Shown: positions 1 through 12,889, counted from the first letter of the stretch. The stretch: 64,000 bases of DNA from Castanea sativa (GCF_040712315.1 NC_134013.1:34879001-34943000), one strand, 5' to 3'. Notes: a model not told the origin generated them from the sequence alone. Made by a program: numbers and translations.

Positions 1-41
1 CACGCAATGATCGTCATCCTAACCTTGTTGATTTCGGGCGG

Positions 42-1795
42 TTGGATAGGATCCTACAAGCCAAGATCTTCGTGCATACCGACGGCCAACTCCGTGCGGC
101 TCATCCGATCCTCGGCTACACTCCGATATCTAAAGCTTTTCGTGCGCCGAAGTGCGTGATTAAAGCCCACGATCCTCGTCTTCCTCGGATTAGCGTTGCC
201 GTGGAGGGTTTCTTTGCCACCGGAGGGGACTACCATTCCTCAAGGTACTTTGGTCACCCAACCAATCCAACCACCACAATTCGTTCCAAGTTCTGGGATT
301 CCCACAGCTTCCCTTCTCCACAAAATTAACCTCTGGTGAAGCTGTGTCTTCCCACTCTACTGTAAAGGAAGAAGAAGAAGAAATAGTTGAGGTACCAGAT
401 TCCGAGGACGAGTTTGAGGTTTTTAATCAACCCTACTCTCCTGAAGATTCAACTTCCATCCTCGGCACTTCTACCCAAATCTCAAAGGTTACTACTGAAG
501 AACTTGACAATATGGGCATCCAACAAAAGATTAAGCCCAGCCTAAAAGATGTCCTTGAGGGCACTGACAAGGGCCCTAGAGTCCAAGAACCTTCAAAAGA
601 GGTGCGCCCTCGGACTCAAGAAAAGGGTGCTGACAAAGGCCCTGAAACTAGGCTTCCTCCTCCTCCCCCATCCTCCCAAACTCAACGCACCAACATAGCC
701 GATCTCAAAAGAAAAAGGGATCGGCCGAAAGGGAAGGAAGTGGTGGAGTAGGAAAGGGCTGCGTTTCCAAGGAGCCCGAGGTGGAAAAGGGTGGAAAGCA
801 GGCCCGTACTAGCGTACCAGGTCGGAAAGAAGAACCGACCAACAGGTGGCCGTGCGCGCCCCTGTATGGCTTCCTGACATGTCTATGGACGACGAGGTCA
901 TTACCGTGGATGCGTCCATTAGAAATTCCGATGAAGGGACAGCTGCATGCGTCGCAGATGCATTGGAGCAGGCGCTGTTACTCCCCGAGGATATGGTTGA
1001 GCTTAGAAAGAAAAGGGACCACACCGTCTTCATGACTTTGAAGAAGGAGCTTGCAATGGTGAGTTTTCTTTCTCTAAAACCTTGGCTTTTGTTTTTGTTT
1101 CCTATATATATATATACGTGTCTAAATTTTTGTTTTTGTTTTTGTTCGTAGGCCGTTCAATCTGCCCATAGGGCAGAAGAGATTGCCATCAGTTCCTACA
1201 AGTCTCTGAGGGCCGAGGAAGCCAGGCGCGAAACCGCCGAAAAGATCTCGGACCTTCACAAGAAGAAACTGCAGGAGGTCACAGCAAAATTGGCTAAGGC
1301 CGAGAGTGATAAGGCGGGCTTAGAGGCTGATCTGAAAACAACGACTAAACAAGCCGAAGATCAGTGCCTAATGCTTCGTCAAGCCGAGGATAACCTCTCA
1401 GCAGCACGAAGGCTCGTTGAGGATCTTAAGAAAGATCTGAACGAGTCTGAGATGGCCAAAGAGGAGGCCATCAAGGGCAAAGAGGAAGCCCTTGAGGAGA
1501 AGAAAAAGGCTGATAAAGCAAAAGAAGAGGCCGAGATCTCAAGGGACCAAGCCGAACAAGACGGTTATGATATAGGTGTGAAGGAGGTCACCGAAACTTT
1601 CAAGGCTCAGGTTCCCGAGGTATGTAGGCATTCACCGCCTCCAAGTGTGGAATGAGGCACTTTCCCAAGCCGGGGTTGATGCTTCTTCCATTCTTTGGAA
1701 AGAGAGTGTCTACTATCCTCCGCAATTCGAGCCTCTACCATTCCCGAAGCCGCCCAAGAAGCCGCCCAGGATCATTCGAGGATAAGGGGGTGATT
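42..1795 (+). pseudogene. Antisense accessory ORF of element A: acidic/Pro-rich plus coiled-coil protein, frameshifted
   Basis: This gene runs opposite to gag-pol and may begin left of the window. Pieces are 42-329, then an acidic, Pro-rich segment (344-751, with EEEEEIVEVPDSEDEFEV), then 846-1058, an intron 1059-1151 (GTGAGT...TTCGTAG), and a long Lys/Glu/Ala-rich coiled coil from 1152 to about 1620 (TTKQAEDQCLMLRQAED, KEEALEEKKKADKAKEE). After one more frame change comes VWNEALSQAGVDASSILWKE. The frame changes fall between 329 and 344, near 760-840, and near 1620. Similar antisense coiled-coil ORFs occur in plant Tat elements; their function is unknown and I assign none. Element B has a counterpart. 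Confidence 0.7.
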
Positions 1796-2423
1796 TGGTC
1801 GAGATTCAACTCTTCCCGAGGATGCTCCTAAGCAAGTTGATCCAAGACAAGAAAAGGCGCTTGAAGACGTACAGCCCTCAAGTGACCTTCAGGAATCTTC
1901 GAAGGATGAGTTGGGTGATCAAGCTAATCCAATAACCTTGATAGATGATCCCAAAGGCAAATGAATTGCCGTTGAGTCCTCGGTTCAGCTTCCATCTCCT
2001 AAAGACCCCAAAAGCCCTCTGAAGATCAAGCTGAAACAATGAATGCTTGCTGCCTTTCTCTATTTTATTTTTATTTTATTTTATCTCTAAGTGTAATTTC
2101 TAAGTGTGATTGAAAAAGTACTATTTGGAATCTAATATAAGCACGAATGTTTGTTTAGATGATTCTTACTTTTTTGCTTTGTTTTGATCATATCATTCCA
2201 TAAATACCATCTTTTTGTTCTTTACCAAAGTTAATAGCAACAACTTGAATTGAAACTGATAATCCAGGAAGGTTTAATTATGCCGGGAACTGCATTAAAT
2301 GATGCATTTAAGTATTTGATTTTTCATTTTGGATCTCTAGTTGAACTATGTAAAAATAAGGCATATAGTCTTTTGATTTAGACATGCAAAGATCTGATGT
2401 TTTTGACAAAAAGAAAAGAAGTG
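1796..2423. other. Non-coding spacer in element A
   Basis: AT-rich 3' region of the antisense ORF (run of TTTTATTTTATTTTATC near 2060-2090), leading into the tandem array. I see no ORF, RNA gene or inverted repeat. Confidence 0.6.
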
Positions 2424-5400
2424 TTTAATTTTTCCCAAGTAAATGATCCGAGGTCCAGGCCTAACTTAGGTTTTGTTTAACACTTGGTAAATAATATTAA
2501 TTTAGACGAGGTATGTGGTCCGAGGATCCAGGAATACCAAGCTTCAGCTTGATACTTAGATAAATAAATTTGAAATGTTAATTTTCCCAAAGTAGATGAT
2601 CCGAGGACCAGACGTAACTTAGGTTCTGTTTAACACTTAGTAAAGAATATCAATTTAGACGAGGTATGTGGTCCGAGGATCCGTGCATACCAAGCTTCAG
2701 CCTTGATACTTAGACGAATAAATTGAAATGTTAATTTTCCCAAAGTAGATGATCCGAGGATCGACGTAACTTAGGTTCGTTTTTAACACTTAGTAAAGAA
2801 TATCAATTTAGACGTTGTGTGTGGTGCGATGATCCGTGCTTACCAAGCTTCAGCTTGATACTTAGACGAATAAATTGAAATGTTAATTTTCCCAAAGTAG
2901 ATGATCCGAGGATCAGACGTAACTTAGGTTCTGTTTAACACTTAGTAAAGAATATCAATTTAGACGAGGTATGTGGTCCGAGGATCCGGCATACCAAGCT
3001 TCGCCTTGATACTTAGACGAATAAATTGAAATGTTAATTTTCCCAAAGTAGATGATCCGAGGATCGACGTAACTTAGGTTCTCGTTTTAACACTTAGTAA
3101 AGAATATCAATTTAGACGAGGTATGTGGTCCGAGGATCCGTGCATACCAAGCTTCAGCCTTGATACTTAGACGAATAAATTGAAATGTTAATTTTCCCAA
3201 AGTGCAGATGATCCGAGGATCGACGTAACTTAGGTTCCGTTTAACACTTAGTAAAGAATATCAATTTAGACGAGGTATGTGGTCCGAGGATCCGGTATGC
3301 ATACCAAGCTTCGCCTTTGATACTTAGACGAATAAATTGAAATGTTAATTTTCCCAAAGTAGATGATCCGAGGATCGACGTAACTTAGGTTCGTTTAACA
3401 CTTAGTAAAGAATATCAATTTAGACGAGGTATGTGGTCCGAGGATCTGTGCATACCAAGCTTCAGCCTTGATACTTAGACAAATAAATTGAAATGCTAAT
3501 TTTCCCAAAGTAGATGATCCGAGGATCGACGTAACTTAGGTTCTCGTTTTAACACTTAGTAAAGAATATCAATTTAGACGAGGTATGTGGTCCGAGGATC
3601 TGTGCATACCAAGCTTCAGCCTTGATACTTAGACGAATAAATTGAAATGTTAATTTTCCCCAAAGTAGATGATCCGAGGATCGACGTAACTTAGGTTATG
3701 TTTAACACTTAGTAAAGAATATCAATTTAGACGAGGTATGTGGTCCGAGGATCCAGCATACCAAGCTTCCAGCCTTGATACTTAGACGAATAAATTGAAA
3801 TGTTAATTTTCCCAAAGTAGATGATCCGAGGATCGACGTAACTTAGGTTCTCGTTTAACACTTAGTAAAGAATATCAATTTAGACGAGGTATGTGGTCCG
3901 AGGATCTGGTGCATACCAAGCTTCACTTGATACTTAGACAAATAAATTGAAATGTTAATTTTCCCCAAAGTAGATGATCCGAGGATCGACGTAACTTAGG
4001 TTCTGTTTAACACTTAGTAAAGAATATCAATTTAGACGAGGTATGTGGTCCGAGGATCAGCATACCAAGCTTCACCTTGATACTTAGACGAATAAATTGA
4101 AATGTTAATTTTCCCAAAGTAGATGATCCGAGGATCGACGTAACTTAGGTTCGTTTAACACTTAGTAAAGAATATCAATTTAGACGAGGTATGTGGTCCG
4201 AGGATCCAGGCATACCAAGCTTCAGCTTGATACTTAGATGAATAAATTGAAATGTTATATTTCCCAAAGTAGATGATCCGAGGATCGACGTAACTTAGGT
4301 TCTGTTTAACACTTAGTAAAGAATATCAATTTAGACGAGGTATGTGGTCCGAGGATCCAGGCATACCAAGCTTCAGCTTGATACTTAGATGAATAAATTG
4401 AAATGTTAATTTTCCCAAAGTAGATGATCCGAGGATCAGACGTAACTTAGGTTTTGTTTAACACTTAATAAAGAATATCAATTTAGACGAGGTATGTGGT
4501 CCGAGGATCCAGGCATACCAAGCTTTAGCTTGATACTTAGACAAATAAATTGAAATGTTAATTTTCCCAAAGTAGATGATCCGAGGATCAGACGTAACTT
4601 AGGTTCTGTTTAACACTTAGTAAAGAATATCAATTTAGATGAGGTATGTGGTCCGAGGATCCAGGCATACCAAGCTTCAGCTTGATACTTAGACGAATAA
4701 ATTGAAATGTTAATTTTCCCAAAGTAGATGATCCGAGGATCAGACGTAACTTAGGTTATGTTTAACACTTAGTAAAGAATATCAATTTAGACGAGGTATG
4801 TGGTCCGAGGATCCAGGCATACCAAGCTTCAGCTTGATACTTAGACGAATAAATTGAAATGTTAATTTTCCCAAAGTAGATGATCCGAGGATCAGACGTA
4901 ACTTAGGTTCTGTTTAACACTTACTAAAGAATATCAATTTAGACGAGGTATGTGGTCCGAGGATCCAGGCATACCAAGCTTCAGCTTGATACTTAGACAA
5001 ATAAATTGAAATGCTAATTTTCCCAAAGTAGATGATCCGAGGATCAGACGTAACTTAGGTTCGTTTAACACTTAGTAAAGAATATCAATTTAGACGAGGT
5101 ATGTGGTCCGAGGATCCGTGCATACCAAGCTTCAGCCTTGATACTTAGACGAATAAATTGAAATGTTAATTTTCCCAAAGTAGATGATCCGAGGATCGAC
5201 GTAACTTAGGTTTCCGTTTAACACTTAGTAAAGAATATCAATTTAGGCGAGGTATGTGGTCCGAGGATCTGTGCATACCAAGCTTCAGCCTTGATACTTA
5301 GACGAATAAATTGAAATGTTAATTTTCCCAAAGTAGATGATCCGAGGATCAGACGTAACTTAGGTTCTGTTTAACACTTAGTAAAGAATATCAATTTAGA

Positions 5401-5458
5401 CGAGGTATGTGGTCCGAGGATCCAGGCATACCAAGCTTCAGCTTGATACTTAGACGAA
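2424..5458. repeat. ~152-bp tandem repeat array, about 20 copies (element A)
   Basis: Each unit contains TTTTCCCAAAGTAGATGAT, CGTAACTTAGGTT, AACACTTAGTAAAGAAT, GAGGTATGTGGTCCGAGGAT and CATACCAAGCTTC in order, with spacing close to 152 bp (for example GTTAATTTTC at 4709 and 4861). Copies are nearly identical except at CAG/CTG positions. The first unit (2424-2575) is the most diverged. No coding potential was found. It sits exactly between the 3' end of pol and the antisense accessory ORF. Confidence 0.95.
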
Positions 5459-5529
5459 CGAAGATAATGAATGTAATGTAGTTTACAACAAAAAACGGCC
5501 GAAGTGCCTTTTATTTAGTAATAGTACCT

Positions 5530-6700
5530 TCATAGATTATTTACATTCCAGGGACGTGGTACAACACGTTCGTCTAAATCTTCCAGATTGTAGGCCCCTA
5601 TTCCTGCGACCGAAGTAATACGATAAGGTCCTTCCCAGTTGGGCCCCAATTTTCCCCACGCAGGATTCTTCGTCGTGCCCAAAACTTTCCTTAATACTAA
5701 GTCACCCGGTCCAAGAGGTCGAAGTTTCACATGAGAATCATACCCCTGCTTGAGCTTATGTTGATAATAAGCTAGTTGAACCATGGCATTTTCTCGCCGT
5801 TCCTCAACTAAGTCTAAGTTTCTCATTAATAGATCATCATTGCTATCTGGAATAAAGGAGCTTTTCTTCAGGGTTGGGAACCCAGTTTCTAAGGGTATTA
5901 CTGCCTCGGCTCCATAAGTCATGGCGAAGGGTGTTTCACCTGTGGATCTTCGTGGTGTAGTTCGATACGTCCACAAGACATGTGGCGCTTCTTCCACCCA
6001 CCTCCCCTTGGCGTCACCCAACCTCTTTTTGAGTCCGCTCACTATTACTTTGTTGACAGCCTCGGCTTGCCCATTTCCTTGGGGATAAGCCGGAGTGGAA
6101 TATCTATTCGTAATGCCCGATCACGAGCATTTCTGAAAGGCTTTGCTATCAAATCAAACCGTTATCCGAAATGAGAGTATGAGGGATGCCGAACTCGGTA
6201 ACGATATTCTTCCACACAAACTTTTTGCTTCCATGTCTCCGATATTTGATAATGGCTCAGCCTTCAACCCATTTGGTGAAATAATGCTCCCACGAGAAGC
6301 CACCGTCCGTTTCCGTTGCTTTGGGGAAGGGTCCAACAATGTCCAAGCCCCATTGAGCAAAAGGCCATGGGCTAGATAGAGGATTCAGGACTCCACCTGG
6401 TTGATGTATATTTGGAGCGAACCTTTGACATTGGTCACACTTCTTTGCATAATCTTGCGCTTCTCTCTGCATATTTGGCCACCAATAGCCCTGAGTAAGG
6501 GCTCCCGTGAGCTAAAGACCTTCCTTCGTGTGACTTCCGCAAATCCCTTCGTGTAACTCTTCCAAAAAGTAGCTCGTTGCCTCGGGTGCATGCATAACAA
6601 ATATGGTCCCGAAAAGAAACGTTTGTACAATTTTTGGTCCCTCGGACAACCAAACGAGTGGCTTTCCCCGCGAATTTTATCTGCCGCTTTTTCTCCAAAG
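5530..6700 (-). pseudogene. Integrase region of element A pol
   Basis: Integrase that would insert the cDNA into the genome. The zinc-finger remnant CDQCQRFAP (near 6435) is followed by the catalytic-core start WGLDIVGPFPKA and the FTKWVE motif. After a frame change the C-terminal half (5530-6042) is open for 170 residues, with WTYRTTPRRSTGETPF, LGPGDLVLRKV and GPNWEGPYRI, the conserved C-terminal fold. The coding end near 5530 lies only about 70 bases from the tandem array. Confidence 0.85.
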
Positions 6701-6863
6701 TGTGATGTCATTTCGAGAAATGTTACTATTTGATCCATCCAACTAGGCCCCCGTCCTAATTTGAAGAATTTGAGTGGAGTTACCATCCGTCCCAAAGGTT
6801 TCAATAGATCTTCAACGAGGATAACTCGTGGTAGACTTTGTGCCGAGGACGTTGCGAGCATGG

Positions 6864-7531
6864 CTAATGAGTCAAGATGGGTATTGCCACATCCGGATAC
6901 ATGCAATAGTAAAAAGACTCAAATTTAGATTGCATATACCGACCTCGGTTAGGTATTCTCGCATTCTCGGAATCCCTTGCTTCTAGCTTCCCTTCTACTT
7001 GGCCTACCACCAATAGTGAATCCGAGAACATTTGCACCGTCTTTCCTCCCATTTTATGAACCATGTTCATCCCCGCGAGGACGGCCTCATACTCGCTCGT
7101 TGTTGGTGGCCGAGAATCCTAATCTCAAAGATTTCTCAAAAGTAATTCCCTCTCGGGATATCAAACTAGTCCTATACCCGATCCCCTCTCCGATTTGCCG
7201 CTCCATCAACATGGACTTTCCATAATGGAGGCCCTTCACACGAAATCATGCCTACTGATTTTTTACCCATGCCTTCGATAGTCTTCTAACGAAGGCTCAA
7301 GAATTCCGCCACAAGGTCCGCAATGACCTGTCCCTTTATAGAGGTGCGAGGCATATACTTGATATCGAAAGCTCCTAGGACAGCTTCCCCATTTGGCAAT
7401 TCTTCCCATATAATCTGCACTTCGCAGAATTGATTTAAGAGGGAGTCAAGAACAACAACTCGATGAGACCGGAAGTAATGGGGAAGTCTTCGTGTAGCAT
7501 GTACCACCGCCAAGATAGCTCTCCATGGCAA
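6864..7531 (-). pseudogene. RNase H region of element A pol
   Basis: Ribonuclease H domain that degrades the RNA strand during reverse transcription. The N-terminal part (7286-7531) contains a connection-like segment, RAILAVVHATRRLPHYFRSH, and ends KGQVIADLVAEFLS. The C-terminal part (6864-7070) contains MFSDSLLVVGQVEG with the expected Asp. The two are in different frames and the segment between (about 7071-7285) has stops. It lies between reverse transcriptase and integrase, as in all Ty3/gypsy elements. Confidence 0.75.
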
Positions 7532-7831
7532 ATAACTCAGCTCGGCCTCGTGCGCAGATTTGCTTACATAATAAACCGGTCTCTAGATGTTATTGTCATC
7601 TCTGATAAGAACCAAACTAACGCATGGTTGGCCACCGCAATATATGCAAACAGAATTTCATCAACTTCTCGGTCGAGACATAACCTGGTCGCGAGAGATA
7701 TTCTTTTAGCCGTTGGAAAGCCATCGCGCACTCCTCGGTCCATTCAAAACCCTTCCATTTATTCAATAATTGAAAGAAAGGTTCCGCATCCGTCCGCGGA
7801 CCGAGATATAAATTGGTTGAGAGCAGTTACA

Positions 7832-8639
7832 CTATAGCCGCGACCTTTGCACTTCTTTAGGATTCCGAGGTGGGTGTAAGCTGTTTATTGCCTTAACCTG
7901 AGCAGGATTCACTTCAATTCCCCGGTGAGTCACCATATATCCTAGAAATTTGCCCAATCCCACACCGAAAGAGCATTTAGAGGCATTGTGCCGCAATTTA
8001 TACTCTCTCAGCTTCTGAAAAGTGTTGCTCAGATCTTCCAGATGTGTAGAAACTTCTTTACTCTTTACCACCATATCATCCACGTATACCTCAATAGTTT
8101 TTCCTAGCTGGGCCTCAAACATTCTCGTCATCATCCTTTGGTAGGTAGCCCCTGCGTTTTTCAAACCAAAGGGCATTACCTTATAATGATAATTTCCTGT
8201 CGGAGTGACGAATGCGCCTTCTCCCCGGTCCTCAACGGCTAAAGGTATCTGTGATAACCTTGGAAAGCATCAAGAAAACTCATCCGAGGATGTCCAACAA
8301 TAGCGTCAACCAATTGATCAATCCGAGGCATTGGAAATGAGTCCTTCGGCAAGCTTTGTTTAAATCTCGTGAAGTCTACACAAACTCTCCACTTCCCATT
8401 CTTCTTTTCACCACCACCGTACGGGCTAACCATTCGAGATAAAACACTTCTTTGATAGCACTCCGCTCTTTTGAGTTTCGAGCACCTCCTCTTTTACGGC
8501 TTCGGAATGTTCTTTGGAGGACCTCCGAGGTGGTTGCCTCCTCGGTACTACAGTTGGATTGACCTTTAAATGATGACATATGAAGTTCAGATCAACCCCA
8601 GGGGCCTCATACGCGTTCCAAGCAAATACATCCATATTT
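7832..8639 (-). pseudogene. Reverse transcriptase region of element A pol
   Basis: RNA-dependent DNA polymerase domain. The motifs appear in the usual order over three frames: KVNPTVVPRRQPPRRSS, GKWRVCVDFT, SFLDAFQGYH, MPFGLKNAGATYQR, the catalytic YVDDMVVKS, and FLGYMVTHRGIEVNP. The catalytic YVDD is intact, unlike element B. Breaks occur between the first and second pieces (near 8460-8480) and after FQGYH (near 8240). At both places the DNA differs from the expected reading at a CAG-type trinucleotide. Function as written is lost, but the domain is complete in content. Confidence 0.9.
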
Positions 8640-9389
8640 TTCTTTAAAAATAAAATCAGTTATGTCTTCTCTTCCTACGGCAATTGAACTCCAACCTGGA
8701 AGAACTTCTCAGGATCATTGTCTATGAGAATTTTCTCCAATTCTTCACATACCGCTTCATCTACCTCGGCTGTGGGAAGAGACTTTGATTGCTATGCTTC
8801 TCCGTTAGCCGAGGCCGAGGAGTCTGGTTCTGGTCGACGCAGAATTGCAGCCGTGACACACTGTCGAGCCGCAGACTGACTCCCAAGTAACTCCACCACC
8901 TGGTCTCCAGAATGAAATTTGACTTTGACATGCAAGGTTGAGGAAACAGCCCCTAACGCATGCAGCCAAGGTCTCGCCACAATAGCCGTATAGGGAGAAT
9001 AAGCATCGACCACGATGAAATCTACGTCTACCACCTCCGGACCTGATTGCACAGTAGCACTAATTTGTCCCTTCGGAACGACATACTTTCCCTTCGAAGC
9101 TTATCAAGGGTGAGTCATATGGCATCGATCTTCAACTCTTAATTTCAAGCCTCTAAATAGGTCGTACATGATATTCGCGCCACTCGCCTTGATCAACCAT
9201 TACCCTCTTTACATCATAGTTCCCTATTCCGAGGGTTACCACTAAGGCATCATCATGAGGCTGGATGGTCCCCATCTTGTCCTCTTCGCAGAAACTTAGG
9301 ACCTGGCAGATACTTGCCTTAACCTCTTCGCGATCCCGTGACTCTTCGGCCAATGTTCGAGCCATCGACATTACCCCCGAAAGCGAGCC
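8640..9389 (-). pseudogene. Aspartic protease region of element A pol
   Basis: Retropepsin-like domain that would cleave the polyprotein. Family landmarks on the minus strand are HDDALVVTLGI, then VDQG carrying the presumed catalytic Asp (near 9185-9200), then YTAIVARPWLHALGAVSST. The frame breaks directly after the catalytic VDQG, where the DNA reads GGCGAGTGGC. Related Tat proteases have a Gly-Ser-Gly there, which GGCAGTGGC would encode, so the break looks like a CAG to CGAG change. It lies between gag and the reverse transcriptase, as expected. Confidence 0.75.
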
Positions 9390-10794
9390 CGAGCCCTACC
9401 AGCCGCAAAAATGACATTGATAGTACCTAGAGGAGGTCCGGATGAAGGACCGTCGTGGTTCGCCACTCCCGATTGGTTTCCTCGCCCGTTCGGTTGGTAC
9501 GTAAACCGGCCAGCCTTTCCTCCTTAACCAATTGTTCCATGATTCCACAAAGTGCGACAATCTTCGGTGGTATGACCTCTCTCTCCTAGTGATAATGGCA
9601 GGGAGATTTTGGTTGCGTCTTAAAAGGTCCCCCGCCATTTTATTTGGCCATTTGAAAAAGGCTCATGCCTTATTTTCTCCAACAAACTGCCGCACTCGGC
9701 TCCCCGAAGACGGTGTTGACCACTGTGGGGGTGACTGACCAGCCTCCCGGGAAAATCCCCCGCAGGCCTATTGTTGTTGTATCTGTCTGACCTGAAATCC
9801 CTCCTTTCTTGTGGGATAACCTTCGCCTTGCCTTTTCCCTGCTGCTGATCTTCCTTAACCCTTTTGTACTTGTCGATGCGATCCATCAGTCGACGTAAGC
9901 TTCTGACAGGTTTCTTCGTTAAGGATTTCCTCAAGTCATGCTCCGTTGGTAGGCCGACCTTGAAGGTCCTTATTGCTACATCGTCAAAGTCTCCGTCAAT
10001 TTCGTTGAACATTTCCCAATACCGGTCCGAATACATTTTCAGGGTTTCCCCTTCCCTCATGGCCATGGATAGTAAAGAATCCAATGGACGAGGAACTCTA
10101 CTGCACGTGATAAAGCGAGAACCAAATGCTCTAGTAAGCTCTTTGAAAGAATCAATGGAGCTCGCCCTTAAGCCGTCAAACCATATCATGGCTACGGCCC
10201 TAGGCTAGAAGGAAAAATGTTGCATAACAAAGTTTCATTCCCGGAATGCACTGCCATTCTCTCCGTCGAAATGGCTTACGTGCTCCACAGATCCGTCCGA
10301 CCATTGTAAAGAGTGAAGGCCGGTTGTGTGAAGCGCCGAGGCAACCTCCCTTCTTCTAATCTCGCGCGTGAAGCGGTGACCTGGAGATTTGGTGTAACGC
10401 TCTTCCCATTGCGTCATTTCCTAAGCCCCTAGGGGGTAGTCTCCGCCACGCCTCCCATGCGTAATTGTCTTCTTCGGAAGAGACATATTCACCTCGGGGA
10501 GTTCTAGATCTCCCGCCCGTAATTGTCATCCCTCGGATCCTTCCGAAGAGGGGTCGAGACCGGAGGAGTTCTCCTTCGCCTTTCGTGGCGCAATCTCCTC
10601 TTTAGGCGTCAATCTCCTTCTCGTGGCCCGGAATTTCTTTCATAAGGAACTCGCTTCCTCCTTGCGAATGACTTGCACTTCGATGGTGTGTGTAGTATGT
10701 ACACTTCCTTCTGCTCTCCGTGATCGATGCAAGGAGTGATCCTCACGCCGAGAGCCCACGGACTCGCGCTGCGTTGTGGTCCTGATCCTACCAT
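9390..10794 (-). pseudogene. gag of element A (frameshifted)
   Basis: Capsid-type gag protein that would package element RNA in the cytoplasm. The start at 10794 (MVGSGPQRS) lies 48 bases inside the primer-binding site. The retrotransposon gag domain is recognisable at about 9830-10190 from MIWFDGL, FKELTRAFGSRF, GETLKMYSDRYWEMFNEI and FKVGLPTEHDLRKSL, followed by a basic Lys/Arg-rich tail. At least two frame changes separate the N-terminal piece (10235-10417) from the core and the core from the C-terminus. No zinc knuckle is visible. It is read into protease and reverse transcriptase downstream on the same strand. Confidence 0.8.
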
Positions 10795-10822
10795 GATGTC
10801 CTAAACTTCCTTAAAGACTAAA

Positions 10823-10842
10823 TTCCCACAGACGGCGCCAAT
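10823..10842 (-). other. Primer-binding site of element A
   Basis: The minus strand reads TTGGCGCCGTCTGTGGGAA immediately inside the LTR end. TGGCGCC-type sites next to the LTR are typical of Tat/Athila-group gypsy elements, unlike the initiator-Met type TGGTATCAGAGC of most Copia elements. Confidence 0.7.
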
Positions 10843-11639
10843 TGTAAGGACACAATTCAAATTCCCAAACCACGACTGGGAGGAAATGGGCTTGAAAGGC
10901 CTTTCTTCACAATGAATTTGTAGAGGATGGGTTTGTAATCTAGATTTCAAGGATGGCTTAGACAATTACAAAAAGAACGGGCTTTGGGCCCAATGTAACA
11001 AAACAAAGAATCGTTTGCAAAGAGTAAGACTGAGAATTCCTCCTCGGACTGTTTCCGAGGATAGTTTATAATAGTATTTCTCAAGTTTGGATACAAATAT
11101 TGATTATCATACACTTTCTTTCTCAAAAAGCCTCCCTCTTCTTCGTATGCCTTCCCTTCTATTTATATTCTTTTCCTTCTCTTCATCATCTTCCACTTTC
11201 TGGTTGCAATCTTGATTTTTGGATACTTGTCCCATCCATTCTTCCCTAAAGCCCGCTGGGATTAGGGACCAAGTTTCAAGCTCTATGCTCAGGTCCCATC
11301 CTTCCATCTATACAAATGCGTATCAATTACGTAGCTTTTAATGTATGGGCGGTGGTAGCTTAACTTTAGACATTCCACCGCTCTTTCTTATTGTCCTCCA
11401 CGTATACTGTGTATCCCCATAGTTGTAGGACTCTTTATAACCTAACTCGGGGACACTAAATTTCTCTTCCTATGTCCTCGGCTTAACATTCCGAGGACAA
11501 ATCTACTCCTCGGACGTTTTGGGACATTTAAATACTCCACGATCATTTTGATGTTTTCGGATTTGGGTTTCTAGCCCAAAAGACTTCGTTGGGCCGTCCT
11601 TCATAAATTACTGGGCCCAATACCCCTATAGAAACAACA
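10843..11639 (-). repeat. 5' LTR of element A
   Basis: On the plus strand this begins TGTAAGGACAC directly beside the primer-binding site and ends ...GAAACAACA, giving TG...CA termini on the minus strand. The outer boundary is uncertain by a few bases (11636 or 11639) because the flank is itself a direct repeat containing ACAACAACTT. A minus-strand TATAAATA box at 11160-11167 fits an LTR promoter. The partner LTR is outside the window, so no target duplication can be tested. Confidence 0.7.
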
Positions 11640-12526
11640 ACTTATTTGTTCATATCATTTTATCAATTTCTTTAGATAAAGTAACAATAAGCGTTTTAAC
11701 AAAACATGCATCTATGTTTCAGTTGATAGAGACAACAACTTATTTGTTCCTTTCAATTTTTTTAGATTAAGTAACAATAACTGTTTTTACAAAACATGCA
11801 ACATGCATTTAAGTTTCAAAAATTTAAATCCTATGCCAACTAAAAATCTATTATCAAAATTTCAAAACGTATATATATTCACCAATAGTGTTTCCATAAA
11901 ATCCCTCTTACACCCAACATTTTGTTTTTTGTTTTCTTTTTCCAAGTTTCAACATACACATGTATTTGTGTTAGAAGGATATACATATTGTATATGTTCA
12001 TAAGAGTTGATAAATTTATATGATTCTCTCTCTCTCTTCTCTCTCTCTCTCTTTGGAACAATTTTTTTCGTAATAAACAACTACTCTTATTAATTATTAA
12101 ATTAATTTTTTTATTAATTGTTACGATATATTTCTTCAAATTAAGTGATAAAATTAACAATAGTTTAATTTATGTAAAGTTTTATCATTTAAATTTTAAC
12201 AAATTTAAATTCTATTTAAACTAAAAGTCTATTATAATTTTTTTTGAACTAATTCCTTCCTTAAAAACAGATAAAAATAAATAAATAAATTCTAAACTAA
12301 AATTTGGAATCTCACACAACCCCCCACGCTCGTTTCCTCTCAAGTTACATCTTACTTTTTTTAATTATTTTTAAAAAATTATTTTATTAATTGTTAGGAT
12401 ATGTTTCCTCAAATCAAGGGATAATATTTTATTATAATTTAATTTAACTAAAACTTTATCATCTAAGTTTTAGAAATTCAAATCCTACTCCAACTAAAAA
12501 TCTATAACCAAAATTTCAAAACTTAA

Positions 12527-12561
<35 letters not shown>

Positions 12562-12660
12562 CCAGTAATCTTTCAATAGAAATCTCTCTTGCACCCCATG
12601 TTTATTTTTTTCAAGTTGCAACTTACACATTTGTATTTGTATATGATTTTTTTATTAAAT
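11634..12660. repeat. AT-rich region of diverged direct repeats with an (AT)n tract
   Basis: ACAACAACTTATTTGTTC and the following ~80 bases occur near 11634 and again near 11731. CAAAATTTCAAAAC with flanking TATATTCACCA is found at 11855 and 12509, and TTATTAATTGTTA with about 110 following bases at 12111 and 12384. A pure AT tract lies at about 12533-12559. No coding sequence recognised; probably an old, internally duplicated element. Confidence 0.6.
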
Positions 12661-12889
12661 AAATTCATCTTAATTATTGTTATTTGTTTCTAAATTTGCA
12701 TGCATGGATATTATGTCAAAGGATGAAAGGAAGTCTACGTAAACCCTAAACCCCTAATAAAGACCACAAAAGAAAGTATCAGTCATCTTATGCCTTTAAT
12801 AGATATATCAATTTCAGGAAATCTCTGTTAACGCTATTTTCCCTTTTAACTATAATCAGTTTACCACAATTTTTCAAAGGATAAATATC

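Larger units (their letters stand above)
1..11639 (-). mobile_element. Ty3/gypsy Tat-type LTR retrotransposon (element A), left end outside window
   Basis: Reading the minus strand from 11639 downward, the order is 5' LTR, primer-binding site, gag, protease, reverse transcriptase, RNase H and integrase. A tandem-repeat block (2424-5458) and a plus-strand coiled-coil gene (42-1795) follow. The second LTR is not seen and must lie left of position 1. Integrase after RNase H is the Ty3/gypsy order. The tandem array plus antisense accessory ORF between pol and the 3' LTR matches Retand-like members of the Tat lineage (family knowledge). All pol segments contain frameshifts, so as written it cannot encode a working polyprotein, but many shifts fall at CAG/CTG sites and may be sequence errors. 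Confidence 0.85.

Noticed and set aside
344..751. Independent host gene at the left edge
   Set aside because: The composition, the following intron and coiled coil, and the position next to the tandem array match the accessory gene of element A and its counterpart in element B.
2424..5458. CRISPR-like or satellite-centromere reading of the 152-bp array
   Set aside because: Units are contiguous, without unique spacers, and the array sits at a fixed place inside a gypsy element, so it is neither a CRISPR array nor evidence of a centromere.
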